A stretch of 64,000 nt of DNA. Source: Vandiemenella viatica (lineage: Eukaryota; Arthropoda; Insecta; Orthoptera; Morabidae). A program made the translations under genes and the position numbers. The notes under the pieces are model-generated. The model saw nothing but the letters and a program-made list of their open reading frames with translations. It was not told the origin of the DNA and made no database searches. Within the stretch, counting starts at the first letter, position 1. Each line of letters starts with the position of its first letter. This document shows, one piece after another, positions 10,342 to 20,412 of this stretch. Location: positions 221,710,739 to 221,774,738 of the forward strand of contig CM061919.1 in NCBI GenBank assembly GCA_031002005.1, given 5' to 3'.

Positions 10342-11254
10342 CATTAAGAGAAGTCATTTTGCTATCAAGGTGTGCTTAAAGCCTTGCCAAAATGGCTGAT
10401 ACAACAGGTATCAGCTCAAATTGAAATGTAAAATTCTGTTGATAATCTCACTTGAGTTGCAAATACTGTAGATGTCCAGTTTTAATACATTTTAACATTA
10501 AATTTTCTCATTTTTATTTACATTTAATACATTAAAGAATGTTTTGTTACTGGCCCTCCTATCTTCATCTGTGGTAAGTAAAGCGTTTTTTGAGAGAACT
10601 TAATACCTTGTACTGACAAACGTCTGTCAGTTTGTTACCACTATATTAATGTTTCAGAATAGACTACACAAAAACTCTGTAACTGTGAAGCCCTTTAAAT
10701 GCCACAAAATTACTTGTATGCAGAGAAAGGAGCTGGTGCATATAACATTACTATAGATTACTATAGTGGCTGCGTCCGACGCAAGTCTTGCGCAAGACCA
10801 GCCACCTATCTGTTTACTTGAAAAAGGGGATTCTTGACCCGAAATATTGTTTTTTATTTGTTTGTGTGTTGTGCTGTGTTGCTGCTGCCCTCCTCCCTTC
10901 AGCTTTGGTGAGTGTTGGGTGTATTTTCCCTTTCTTTTCCATGTAAATTACTATAGATGCGTTAGAGATGGCTGGATATGGCATTGTACTATACCTTAAA
11001 AGTAATTAAATTCAGTGATACATATCTTCAATATGCTCTCAACACGTCTAAAATGTATGGCAGTGGATATGATTTAATTCAGGAAAAGAATTTTTAATTG
11101 ACCACTTCAACAAAATAATTCCTAGTAGTTTGTGTAAATGTAGTTAATTAATTAATTTACATACCATTCTGTGACAGTGCATCTTCTGGGGTATACATCT
11201 ATTTTGTTATGTAATTATTTATCTTCAAATTGACAACTTTCCACATCCCACAGA
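10342..11254. other. AT-rich sequence, no gene seen
   Basis: No recognisable coding or repeat structure apart from short direct or inverted words near 10770-10810 (gcaagtcttgcgcaagac), which form a small hairpin of unknown meaning. Confidence 0.35.
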
Positions 11255-11428
11255 GTTAGTTTCTTATATTGAGATCAATGGAAAATTAGTGCACTGAATT
11301 GGGCCTCATACTTACCCACCATACTTAGGCAATTGTTTAAACAACCTTTTTGTCGCCCAATGTCCTAACTTCCTGATGTGTTCCCTCATCGCCCTCTCAT
11401 ATAAACCAAGGATTTTGAAACCTCTATA
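11255..11428 (-). mobile_element. CR1-like LINE fragment, minus strand
   Basis: Minus-strand reading gives 'ERAMREHIRKLGHWATKRLF' and 'LPKYGG', equivalent to the 'REVRELGYKTLVRP.LEYGG.VWDPH' block of the better copies. It abuts a plus-strand CR1 fragment that starts at about 11430 at the equivalent position, so the two pieces form an inverted pair. Confidence 0.55.
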
Positions 11429-11429
11429 T

Positions 11430-12240
11430 ACCACTGTTGAAATATTGTGGTGGTGTATGGAGCCACATTTTGGGTATCAAAAACAGGAGTTGGAGGGGGT
11501 GTAGAGAAGGGTTGCCAGATTTGTCTTTGAAAATTACCGCAAAATGCACTCCGTAACTAATATGATAAAGGAGTTGGAGTGGGATTCATTGGAGGATAGG
11601 ATGACAGGGACGTAGCTACTATGGGGCTAGGCGGTGCGGTGCACTGGGACCCCTACGCTCAGGGGACCCCAAGTGCAGTTCAGAGGGCCACAGGCCTTCA
11701 CGGCAAACTGGCGACCTTTTTTTTTAGCTCTACCGTCGTCTAAGGGGACCCCTGAGACACACTGCTCGGGGGCCCCTACCAGCAACACAAAGCAAAAAAA
11801 AGGTCGCCAATCTGGCCTGAGGGCCCAAAATAAATTTTTTGCACCGGGTTCTTGTTGACCTAGCTACGCTACAGTAGAAGGAGGGTGAAGAAAGTTATGG
11901 GAGTGTACATGGCATATATTGGTGATGAAGCATGGACAGATATAGATGGGAAAATTAAGAGAGGTTTGTGGAAGGGAAAAGATGATCATGACCAGAAGCT
12001 GGTGCTTGATTTTAGGCATTAGGGTGTGGGAAACTTTTCTTTCGTAGGGAAGGATGTAAAGGATTGGAATAAATTACCAAGAGAAATGATGAATAATTTA
12101 CCAAAAACACTGATAGAATTTAAAGTAAAAATTAGTAGAGGGCAAAATTAGGTGGGGAAAGAGAAATAGGGGTGTGTGGGGATACTGCCACCGGAACTTG
12201 CGCTTCATCACAATTTTATCAATTATTATTGTCATCTGTC
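11430..12240 (+). mobile_element. CR1-like LINE 3' end, interrupted by a hAT-like MITE
   Basis: Before the insertion (11430-11604) the plus strand reads 'HFGYQKQELEG', 'ARFVFENYRKMHSVTNMIK' and 'ELEWDSLEDR'. After it (11875-12240) come 'RRVKKVMGVYMAYIGDEAW', 'KGKDDHDQKLVLDFRH', 'GVGNFSFVGKDVKDW', 'KLPREMMNNLPKTLIEFKVK' and a stop. The 3' UTR ends with 'gctccatcacaattttatc', comparable to the end of the 61300-62360 copy. Apart from the insertion, this tail is one of the best-preserved here. Confidence 0.75.
11605..11874. mobile_element. hAT-like fold-back MITE, 270 bp
   Basis: It interrupts the CR1 tail. Left end CAGGGACGTAGCTACTATGG and right end, read inward, CTGTAGCGTAGCTAGGTCAA share the CGTAGCTA core of a widespread insect hAT-type terminus. 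Flanking octamers taggatga and tagaagga match at 6 of 8 positions. Inside, 'ggcgaccttttttt' and 'aaaaaaaggtcgcc' form the core of a much longer imperfect hairpin that also includes flanking 'gggcc..aggcc' words. It is non-coding despite a 74-codon open frame. Confidence 0.72.
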
Positions 12241-12450
12241 CAATGTGTCCCACCCAATTGAGTTTACCCTCAACAGTTATACCAAAATATTTACATAGTA
12301 TATCTTCAAAAATAAATACTTCCTACAGCTTAAACTTTATTTTTCTGTATGTCTACCTTAGCTGACTCTCCTTTATATGAATTTTAGTATCATTCCTTGT
12401 TGACCCACCCAGCTAGATATCCTATCCAGCTCCCTCTGTTGCAGTAATTG
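12215..12450 (-). mobile_element. CR1-like LINE RT fragment, minus strand
   Basis: Minus-strand pieces correspond to 'ELDRI..WV.Q.GM', then a decayed 'RHTEK', 'LS.RKYLF', 'IYYVNILV' and 'LLRVNSIGWDTLDR' (compare 'CKYLGI....LNWVGHIGQ'). It overlaps the AT-rich end of the plus-strand tail before it, so a third inverted junction lies near 12230. Confidence 0.5.
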
Positions 12451-12489
12451 GTATCAATATGGTAGGAAAAAGTGACCCTGCGCACAAAC

Positions 12490-12700
12490 TGCCACTCAAT
12501 TTCAGGCATTAAGGAGTGGGGAAATTTTATTTTGTAGGTAATTACCAATGGAAGTGATGAATAATTAACAAAAAACGCTGAAGGAATTTAAAATTAAAAT
12601 TCGTAAATGGCAAAAGTAGATGGATGGAGAAATGTAACACTTAAAATAAGCAGTAATAATAAAGAAAACAAGGGGTAATTAGATGATTGGGGAATAGTAA
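12490..12700 (+). mobile_element. CR1-like LINE 3' tail fragment
   Basis: The plus strand has 'RH.GVGKFYFVG', then directly 'LPMEVMNN', 'KTLKEFKIKIRKWQK' and a 3' UTR. Relative to other copies, a short block between 'FVG' and 'LP' (the 'VRDWNK' part) is deleted. Confidence 0.55.
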
Positions 12701-13435
12701 GTAAATTAAATTTAAATAAGTATAGTAGTTAAGCGACTCAGAAATACTTCAATTGCTGCCTCAAACACAAAGAATTTTAATTAATAAAGGACCTTGAAAA
12801 AGATTCTCATCACAGCCAGGGGAAATCCTAACAAGGAACTGTGAAAGGATATATTGATATTCACGTATAATTTTTTTTAATAATTCTCGATTAACTTGAA
12901 ATAAATCTATTGATAATATTTTTTTAAATATTAACGGCGTAAAAATGAAATCCTGTTTTCAATACAGCGATGGTCCCGTCTCCATAAAAAAATTTAATCA
13001 ATTATGTTCTTAATTTGAATTTTCCAATTATCTTTCAAGATCAGTTTTAATTTATTATTGTTATTTATTTTACCTTCATTTAACAGCATAAGATCTCTTA
13101 GTATCGCATAATTACACCCAATTCCTATAACATATTACTAATAAAATTATCCCCTACCCCATCTTCATAAAATGTAATTTTATATTAACTGAGCTTTCCT
13201 GTTCTTCGTGGGGTTGTTTTTCTCTCTAGATTCATTCAAAAAAAAAAAAATATACAGCGTTTTATAACAACTCGTAAGTTCATATAAACTAAATACGTCT
13301 CTTAATTCTAATAGTAAATACTATACTCATTCACATACATTAATCTGATTAAAAAGTAGACAGCCGGTTTTCCTTAAGAATATTTTTTAATACATATTTC
13401 ATAATAATCCTAATACACAATCCATTTTGGATGTT
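12701..13435. other. AT-rich sequence, no gene seen
   Basis: Very AT-rich with an A13 run near 13237. No coding, SINE or LINE structure that I can support. Confidence 0.4.
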
Positions 13436-13439
13436 GGCT

Positions 13440-13830
13440 ACCCTGTTGAAGTTGAAAGCAGAGAGCGTCTGTACTCTTCCATGCTGCCTGAGTCTGCTTT
13501 GTGACTGGTCAATGTAGACACGTGACCGGAGGGGGAGTAGGTGGAAGCGCGAGACAACGGCATCCCAAGCACAAGCGTTGAAGTCGCTGAAGGTTTGATA
13601 CCGAGAAAACTGTGGAAAATTTTGTTATTTATATTTCTGAGAACATAAATTGTGTGTGTGGTGAACAAGTTCAGTTCCCGGGATTACACAGTAGTGGAGC
13701 GACATAGAAGTTACAACTTTTCTTCCTAACCGGCGTTGCGTGCTTTGTGCAAGTTTGAAACGGACTTTTTCTGCTGGAAAATTTCCCTCCAAAACACGTG
13801 GTCACGGACAACAGTCACTTTCGGAAACGG
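13440..13830 (+). promoter_or_regulatory. Candidate TATA-less promoter and first exon
   Basis: This block is visibly richer in G and C than its surroundings. It holds two CACGTG E-boxes (13520 region, as acacgtgacc, and near 13796, as acacgtggtcacg). At 13671-13676 there is an insect-type initiator TCAGTT. Counting the A as +1, CGACAT at +28 to +33 matches five of six positions of the arthropod DPE. A possible 5' splice site (ACG|GTAAAT) follows near 13829. No start codon context or protein is recognised, so this would be a 5' non-coding exon. The motifs are short and this is a hypothesis. Confidence 0.25.
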
Positions 13831-15835
13831 TAAATACATTCCTAGAAAAATGTTGTTAGTAACATTAATGTATGTTGTAGATGTAAGCTGGATTCAAGTA
13901 CCTCACATTGGGACTGTTTCACAGTCTAGTTTGCGCTTTATATGCTCCCCTAACACTTGGTGTGTATTTCTTTTGCAAATATTTCATGGCTTGTTTTTAG
14001 AATAGTGCTAACGGATCACCAGATGCATTTAGATGTATTTTACAGTAGGAAAAAAAAGGCTTCTCGCTTTTAAGCGAGGCTCTTACTTCTGATTGTTTTG
14101 AAATCTGTATCTGAACAAAAACCTTTGATAAACCATGGTTTGTTTAACCAAGCCTCTTTGCTTCGCTATTTTAACCATAATTTTCTTTGCATTGCCAACC
14201 TAGCATTGCGGGCGTGGCTTAGATTTTTGACAAAGTATTGACTCTTAGTCAGTTTATCTCAAACGGTAATTAAATCCAATAACTGACGAATATTTATACC
14301 TTTCGTTTACGTGCTGAGAAATTTGAATGTAGACATATTTCTTTTTTTTTTCAAAAAAATGTTTTCAGCCTTTTTAGATTTTTCGAAAGTGTAGCATTCA
14401 GTCTGCTCAAATTGTTTTTTTCTGCTGTGCTCGTAATTTATCTTAATTGTAATCAGAGTAACCTATAGACAACACAATATGGTACTAATGCCCAAGACCG
14501 CCCTTTGAAATTTTGTTCGTACGCTGTTAATAACTTAAGAACTATTTGCATCGAAATTAAAATCTTCGATGAATTAGGAAGAGGGAGAGAGCGGTCGTTG
14601 AAATCCTTTTACAAAATTTGTCGGCGTTTATGCTTGGGCGTGGTTTCGACCATTAAATTGTAATATTGTCTTTGTGCTTTGTTTCCGTTTTTCTCTTTGC
14701 TCTTTACGGGTTTGTAAAGTGTTTATGGAACCAATATGCTTTTTGTTTCTCTCTGATATAATGACGTTCGTCACATCCAGAATTGTGAAAAAGTTATGTT
14801 TGAGACAAGCTATTGAAGTAATCATTTTGATGTCATCACTTTTTACGCCATAAATTGACATTTTCCTCTTGTGTATCTGGCGTGTTAGTGATATACTTTT
14901 CTGAACTGAGCGTTTTGTTTAAGGAATCATTCAATTCATTGCGTTAATTCTCATTCCTTGTTCTCTATTTTATAAGATGTTTGACAAATTTTTGTTTAAG
15001 AAATGTATTTTCATCATTAAATAATGGCTTAGTAAGAGCAATTTTGCCAAATGATGGTTTTAATCACTCATTGCTTCTGTTTAACTTACTGTGCGCCAAT
15101 GACAGTGTCATTGACGCACACAAAAGCAACTCTCACTTATTAAAAATCTTTTTTTACTTGAATACTTTGTAAGAATTTTAGAATGTTACTGAAGCAGTGT
15201 GCAGAACCCGTATCGACACTTTTAAGGATTAATTCACCATTATTGTTATTCTTTCACTACTCTTAAGCCATTAAACGTCAATTTAATTAACTTACAGCTA
15301 CTACTTCAGTCTTAAACTATGTTTTGATATTGCTGTATGTGGAAACTGGCCACTGAGATCGATAATTTCATCGTCCCTTCCCCACTACAACTTCCATATC
15401 CGACCGCTTGATCTCGACTCATCTGGCTTAATGGCAGGGAGGTATGGCGCCCGTCAGTTGTGTGGAGAAACGTCACGAGTTTTACGGGCATAGAGAACGG
15501 AATGTTATTAAGCTGCCCTAAAACGACTGTTTTCATCTAAAATTTTCTCTGTACGCTGCTAGAGTATTAAATCGTGGAGTCAAGGGTTTTACCATAGAGT
15601 TGTTTAAAAAACATTTTTTCTTATGGTTTTAATTCCTGTAGACGAAAGAAAAGTTACAATTATCAGCCATTAGAAAACAACAGAGGATTTATCAGAACAG
15701 TTTCGCCGAAAGTATGATCTAGTTCTTTGAAAAATCGCTCGTCCAATTGAACGACTGGGCTTATGCACCAGTTCTTGTCCTTTCATATCCAAAGACCCGT
15801 TTAATTCTCTTCATAGGACCACTAAAAAATGATTT
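13831..15835. other. Unique AT-rich sequence
   Basis: No repeat family from this window occurs here. Open frames at 14628-14861, 14981-15172 and 15312-15536 show no motifs. A perfect small hairpin (CTCGCTT TT AAGCGAG) lies near 14066-14081. If 13440-13830 is a first exon, this could be intron 1. Confidence 0.35.
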
Positions 15836-15837
15836 AC

Positions 15838-15928
15838 AGTCATGTCCTGGATTCATAAACTTGCAGCATTTTCACTTTAAGAGGGCTGGTAATCGAATTT
15901 ATATTTAGTGTTGCCACTGTATACGTTT
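15838..15928 (-). pseudogene. LINE ORF2 N-terminus (start of APE-type endonuclease)
   Basis: The minus strand reads TYTVATLNINSITSPLKVKM and ends at a TGA about 10 codons later. The 'ATLNINGI.S..K..ML' opening is the usual first strand of the AP-endonuclease-like domain of LINE ORF2, where the Asn contributes to metal binding. Nothing convincing of the rest of the domain follows. Confidence 0.55.
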
Positions 15929-16239
15929 GCATCGTACTATCGGCGCACATCTCCCTGTTTCCTTGGTGGTACTTTAACAAACTGTTACACATCACAATTA
16001 TCTAGCACTGACCTGCTGTTCCAATCTACGTGCATGTCCTCTTGTTTTCATGCGGTTTGTCTTCTGCCCATTTGAAGTTATTGATTGCTTTCTCTGTTTC
16101 TCCATCCGTTCGCTTATGTAGATCAGGAAGTGATATTAGCACAGAAGATACCGGGCTCTTATCACTTAGTTGCTTGTATAATTTCTTTCCCCTAGTACTA
16201 ATTTTTTCTAATATATCTGTCTCAATTGAACTGTCTGTT

Positions 16240-17403
16240 TTACATTTGCCTCCGGTCGCTTCCTCCCTTGAAGTTTTCCTTGGATCTTGACTGATGAGGG
16301 GCGCTGCGACTCCATCTCATCTGCTGTAGACTGTATGTCCGACGTCCTTTCCCATTTTCAGATTCCTCACAATCCACATTTGTGGTTATATTAACTAGTA
16401 TTTCTTCATTCACATTTTGTGGATCAACAGTTGTGTATTTTGGGGTTGCTGCACAATTATGACCCATAATATGAGACTTGTTCATCTTAATACTTTGTTT
16501 CATTGCGATGGTGGGAATGAATTGATGCATTATGTTGTCTTATTTCCTGCTGCATCGCTTCTGTCATCGGACGTAACCATTCCGCTTTCGGTAGTGGAGG
16601 AAACTGCTGCAGGAGTTCAGATTGATCTTCTTTCTGGTGTATCTGCGCCACTGTACGCCTGGCATACGTTAGTGGCAGCACTACCGGTTGCTTACGAGGG
16701 CAGTTAACTCGGTCACGATCCGTGGTGATACACAACGAGCAAGTTCGAGGTTGTCCTTCGTAAATCGCCAGGGCGCGTAAACCACTTACATTAATACATG
16801 ACGGAATGTGTCTTGTGATTTCGATCTTTACTATGCGCACTCCATTCGCTTTTTTAAAACTAATGTTTCCGCCCCATTTATCATCTGTTATCTCTTTCAC
16901 CGTCCCAAATGGTTTAACAGCGTGCAGTATGGCCTCGTTGGATATCTCAAAAGGAAGATTTAATATTCTTACGTACTTCGTGCCCATATCCGCATTTGTT
17001 AGTATAACTTCACTAACATTTCCGTCAGCGTGGTGGAATTTCAGATTCCCGACATTTTCCTCAATTACTTTTTCACAACATTTGTCATTTATCATTTTTA
17101 CAAATACACTGTAAAGAAGTCTAACTGTATTCCTAAAATCTGTTCATCACTGAGTTTAACTTCATCGTAGAGCCAGTAATTTATTTCAAATGCAGTTGGT
17201 CTTACGAATGTTCGATCGAAGGTAAATTTCAGGGTGTACTTTCTGGTAACCGATGCCTTCTTCTTCCAATGCACAAGCAAGAAGAGAACAAGCGTTCCAC
17301 TTAGTTCACCTTTCCTGACTATAATCACTCGACACAGCGTAAACAAACTTACTATTACGTTTTTGGAGCGACTGAATACAAAGCGTGCTGCTACGATAAA
17401 CAA
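16240..17403 (-). pseudogene. LINE ORF1, gag-like RNA-binding protein (frameshifted)
   Basis: Would encode the nucleic-acid-binding partner of the retrotransposition complex. Three frames are needed. 17403-17101 ends '…VRPTAFEINYWLYDEVKLSD…GIQLDFFTVY'. 17095-16487 gives 202 codons. 16530-16240 gives the basic C-terminus. The first break lies at 'TATTTGTAAAAATG' (about 17105-17092), where one base is gained or lost. The second is near 16500. In the 202-residue part an RRM-like stretch (residues 40-75, YVRILNLPFEISNEAILHAV) precedes RIVKIEITRHIPSCI and YEGQPRTC. The zinc knuckle is C119-x2-C122-x4-R127-x4-C132: the usual His is Arg, so zinc binding should be lost. The family's normal length is roughly 350-450 residues. 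Confidence 0.68.
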
Positions 17404-17459
17404 CCAGAGAGATAAGAGCCGTAAAAATCTCAGATTATCTATTTACAAATTAACTTAGT

Positions 17460-17590
17460 CCACAACCCGAAGGTTGGTTGGATCCTCCCGAAGGAGGCAT
17501 ACTAAGCTATTGTGTCAGAGGTAAGACGGCCAGTTCCTTTCCTATGAGACCTACAGTTTAACGTGGAATCCAAACCACGGAGTGGCCTGA
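17460..17590 (-). mobile_element. SINE B-related fragment
   Basis: Read on the minus strand it contains 'ccgtggtttggattccac' followed by 'gttaaactgtaggtc'. The same block occurs at about 29910-29945 and 39795-39825. The outer part ('aacccgaaggttggttggat') is not seen in the other copies and could be a tail variant. Confidence 0.5.
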
Positions 17591-20170
17591 TAAATATTAC
17601 ATAAAATCAAGTTGCATCACCCAAAAAGCTGTACCGTGTATGGGGATTGGAAAATCTTGATCACTGAGTCAGTAATAGTGCAATAATCAGCAGTGTTAGT
17701 ATTGTATTTGTACTGTCTTTACGTCTACGAACTTTTGTACCAATAGAAGCCATTTTAAATTTTTTTAACATTTAGTAATGGGAAAAAGTTAAATTTGTCG
17801 CTAGGGGGTTTCTGCAAAGCTAGTCAAAGAATACAACTTTCATTTACTACCATATTTCAACATTCAAGAATAAATAAATTGAATATCTGCAGAGATTAAG
17901 ATATCTATTTGGCAGAATTCATACCATTCTGGTCCATTCCAATTTCAGATTGAGATTAAGAGTCGCAATTTCATCGTATTTTATTACTGTTTTTTCAGTG
18001 GTGTCTTTTCGGTAGAGCTCGTTGTGGGCTCAGCTTTTCCATTCATTTTCATTGCATAATCAGCTTTCCTACTATTCAAAGCTTGTCCTGAACATTATAT
18101 TTTGAGAGGGTTTGTGAAATAGCTGCTGATGTCCAAATTGTCAGTTTGCTTCTCTTGGGGTTGAAACAACAAACTAATAATTTAAACCCCTTTCCCCCCG
18201 ACCCCCTAGTGATGCACATTATCTAAATTTGTCAAATAGTAACACGGTTTTTTTTTACTTAATCTGATGGAATCGGCAAGAATGAATGATAGTAGGACGT
18301 CAGAGTTAAATACATTTTTCTGTTTTCGTTTATCTGTACCCCGTCTGTTCCAGTCTGCGAACTGTCCCTCTGCCGGCTGCGTTGGGGGAGCAGTTTTTTT
18401 GTTTGTTTTTTTTTTGCTGTCATTGGGACAGCGTTCTTCCAGCTGGCTCCACTTCATCCTACCGACATCTGGGCCACTCACCATGTCCAAAGTTCTTTAT
18501 CATTTCACTATTCATTAGAAACAACTTATGCAGATGAACCTTCTAAAAAAATAATCAAGTCTCTTTTTCACAGTTTTACATTAAATCAGTGTTTAATTCA
18601 GTACTGGCTACATTCTTCCCATTTATGCGAAATTTTCGAGTGAAAATATCTCGAGGGCTAAACATGTATTTGCTGTTAAAACTGGACTAGCACACAGTAT
18701 TCATTAATAACAACCAGAATGCATCATAATATAGTTTGTGCCGTTGACTTTAATGGGAGGGCTGTAAAGTAAGGATTTAATTTCAGCAGTTCGTTGGCTT
18801 TGCTGTTTTCAGAAGTCGTTAAAATGTTTTAATGGTTGCAAGTATTACTTGTCTGGCATAATTTCTTCCATTCGAAAACTTGAACATTAAATTCCTTTAA
18901 TAACAACTGGATTTTGCGGAAATGACGCCTTATTTATTTGACATTGAAATGAACGGGCCTTTGTGATATATAAGCGTCTGCAAAACGTTTGACCGAATTA
19001 CAATAAATGCAATTCCTTGTGAAACCAGTCCTGCGATTTGGAAAGAAACAATCGCATAGGAACGGTTTATCCGAGAGGTTGGTGAACTGTTTAGGCCTGT
19101 TATTTGTGTGATTGACATAACAGGATGTTGAAGGCAGACCTAAACAGCCCTTTTCAAGGAGCGCTTGGTATCTATTGTGCAGCCAGTTAAGATTTAACGA
19201 AGTCGGCTAACGTCTTCCTGCGTCGGTAATTTGGTAACTTTTGATGAAGAGAGAGTGCTGTCTTCAAAATAGACCACAGTGGATTCAGCTTGCCATAAAA
19301 TCATAGTTTTTACGTTGCTGAAAACTGTTTGCCGGTTACAGTTTGGCTATAACAATTATGAGTTCAACACCGAAAAACACACGTTTTGTACACACATTTC
19401 GGAGACAGAATGACCCAGCCCCAGTTCGTTTACTCTGGGACATGATTTTAATACAATCCAACAATGGAGCGTTCATAACTAGTCCCAAGTGTTACTTTTT
19501 TTGTGCAACCAATTTATAAAGTTGAAATTTTCTTCCCAAACTCGAAGGAATCGCGGGAAGGGCTCTTCGTTAAGGAAGTGCTGAGACCTTTGTGGGCATG
19601 AAGTTTCTTTTCAGTTAGTCAAACTGTCTGCGAGTTATTAATTTTTTTTGCCAAATGACATTCTTCTGTTTGTAGACTCTAAACACTTCTCAGGCGGTTC
19701 CTTATGGTTCTCTAAGCTCCAGTTCCGCAAAGGGGAGCAAATTTGAATGGCGTGCACCATTCCTAAAAAGGCTTTTCTGAAATCTTTCCGAGAATCTCGG
19801 ACTGCTAGAGAAGTTCAGTCATCCTTGATAGAGCAATTTAAAGGGGATCAGGCTCCCGGTGAATAACTATATTTTTGCAGCTGCCGGTCCGTAATTAAGT
19901 GGTACACCCAATGCGTTTAAATTCTTAGGGCATTAGGTTAACATCTACGTCTGTAAAAAGCAATCATTTACTGACAGCTGTCAGACATCCGGGACCTATT
20001 AAAAAAGTGGTACTAATATCATGAGATTTTGATTAACTACTTCGATATGATGTCTTCACTTTGTTCTCACGTTTTACAGAGTGCTACAAATTAAAAACGT
20101 CGAACTATGAGATGACTATGCCACTGCGAAATAATGCTACACCCCAAAAATACACAAAAACAGGGATAAC
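17591..20170. other. Unique sequence, no gene seen
   Basis: AT-rich. A weak inverted similarity (ttaaatttgtcgctaggggg near 17788 against accccctag…aaatttg near 18203-18235) could be the remains of a terminal-inverted-repeat element, but I cannot confirm ends or target duplications. No recognisable coding. Confidence 0.35.
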
Positions 20171-20174
20171 AATC

Positions 20175-20404
20175 TAGCCTTTCCCAACCCTTTTCAACGA
20201 CTGACTCCTTAGAGATTAGACTGATTGCCACGGATCCCTTAATATTAATAACTAATGGAAATTGGCTAGAGTAGATCTGTCACTTGATAACTCAGTGGCC
20301 AGAGTTTCCTCGTGCTCACGCCTCCATCTATACTTTGTAATTATTAATTTTATTTTCTCTGCGGAGTTAGGATAGGTTCGCGAACCTCAGGTTGGGAAAC
20401 CCTG
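20175..20404. mobile_element. hAT-like MITE, about 230 bp
   Basis: Left end TAGCCTTTCCCAACCCTTTT and right end, read inward, CAGGGTTTCCCAACCTGAGG share TTTCCCAACC. The 'CAGGG.TTCCCAACC…GGTTGGGAA.CCCTG' pair is a common insect hAT-type terminus. 'atcta' occurs at both edges (20172 and 20405) and may be what is left of an 8-bp target duplication, but then the exact left end is unclear. Confidence 0.5.
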
Positions 20405-20412
20405 ATCTAAAC

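Larger units (their letters stand above)
15836..17403 (-). mobile_element. Non-LTR retrotransposon: ORF1 and the start of ORF2
   Basis: A minus-strand LINE copy. A gag-like ORF1 (about 17403-16240) is followed by the first 30 or so codons of an ORF2 at about 15928-15838, after which similarity stops, so the endonuclease and RT body are missing. The order (RRM-like gag with a zinc knuckle, then an APE-type endonuclease start) is that of I/Jockey/R1-type elements. A fragment similar to SINE B lies immediately upstream (17460-17590). Because LINEs normally lose the 5' end, a copy that keeps the 5' part and loses the 3' part must have been broken after insertion or belongs to a larger deletion. 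Confidence 0.65.

Noticed and set aside
17788..18235. Inverted words around ttaaatttgtcgctaggggg as a MITE
   Set aside because: Similarity is short and broken, with no target duplication.
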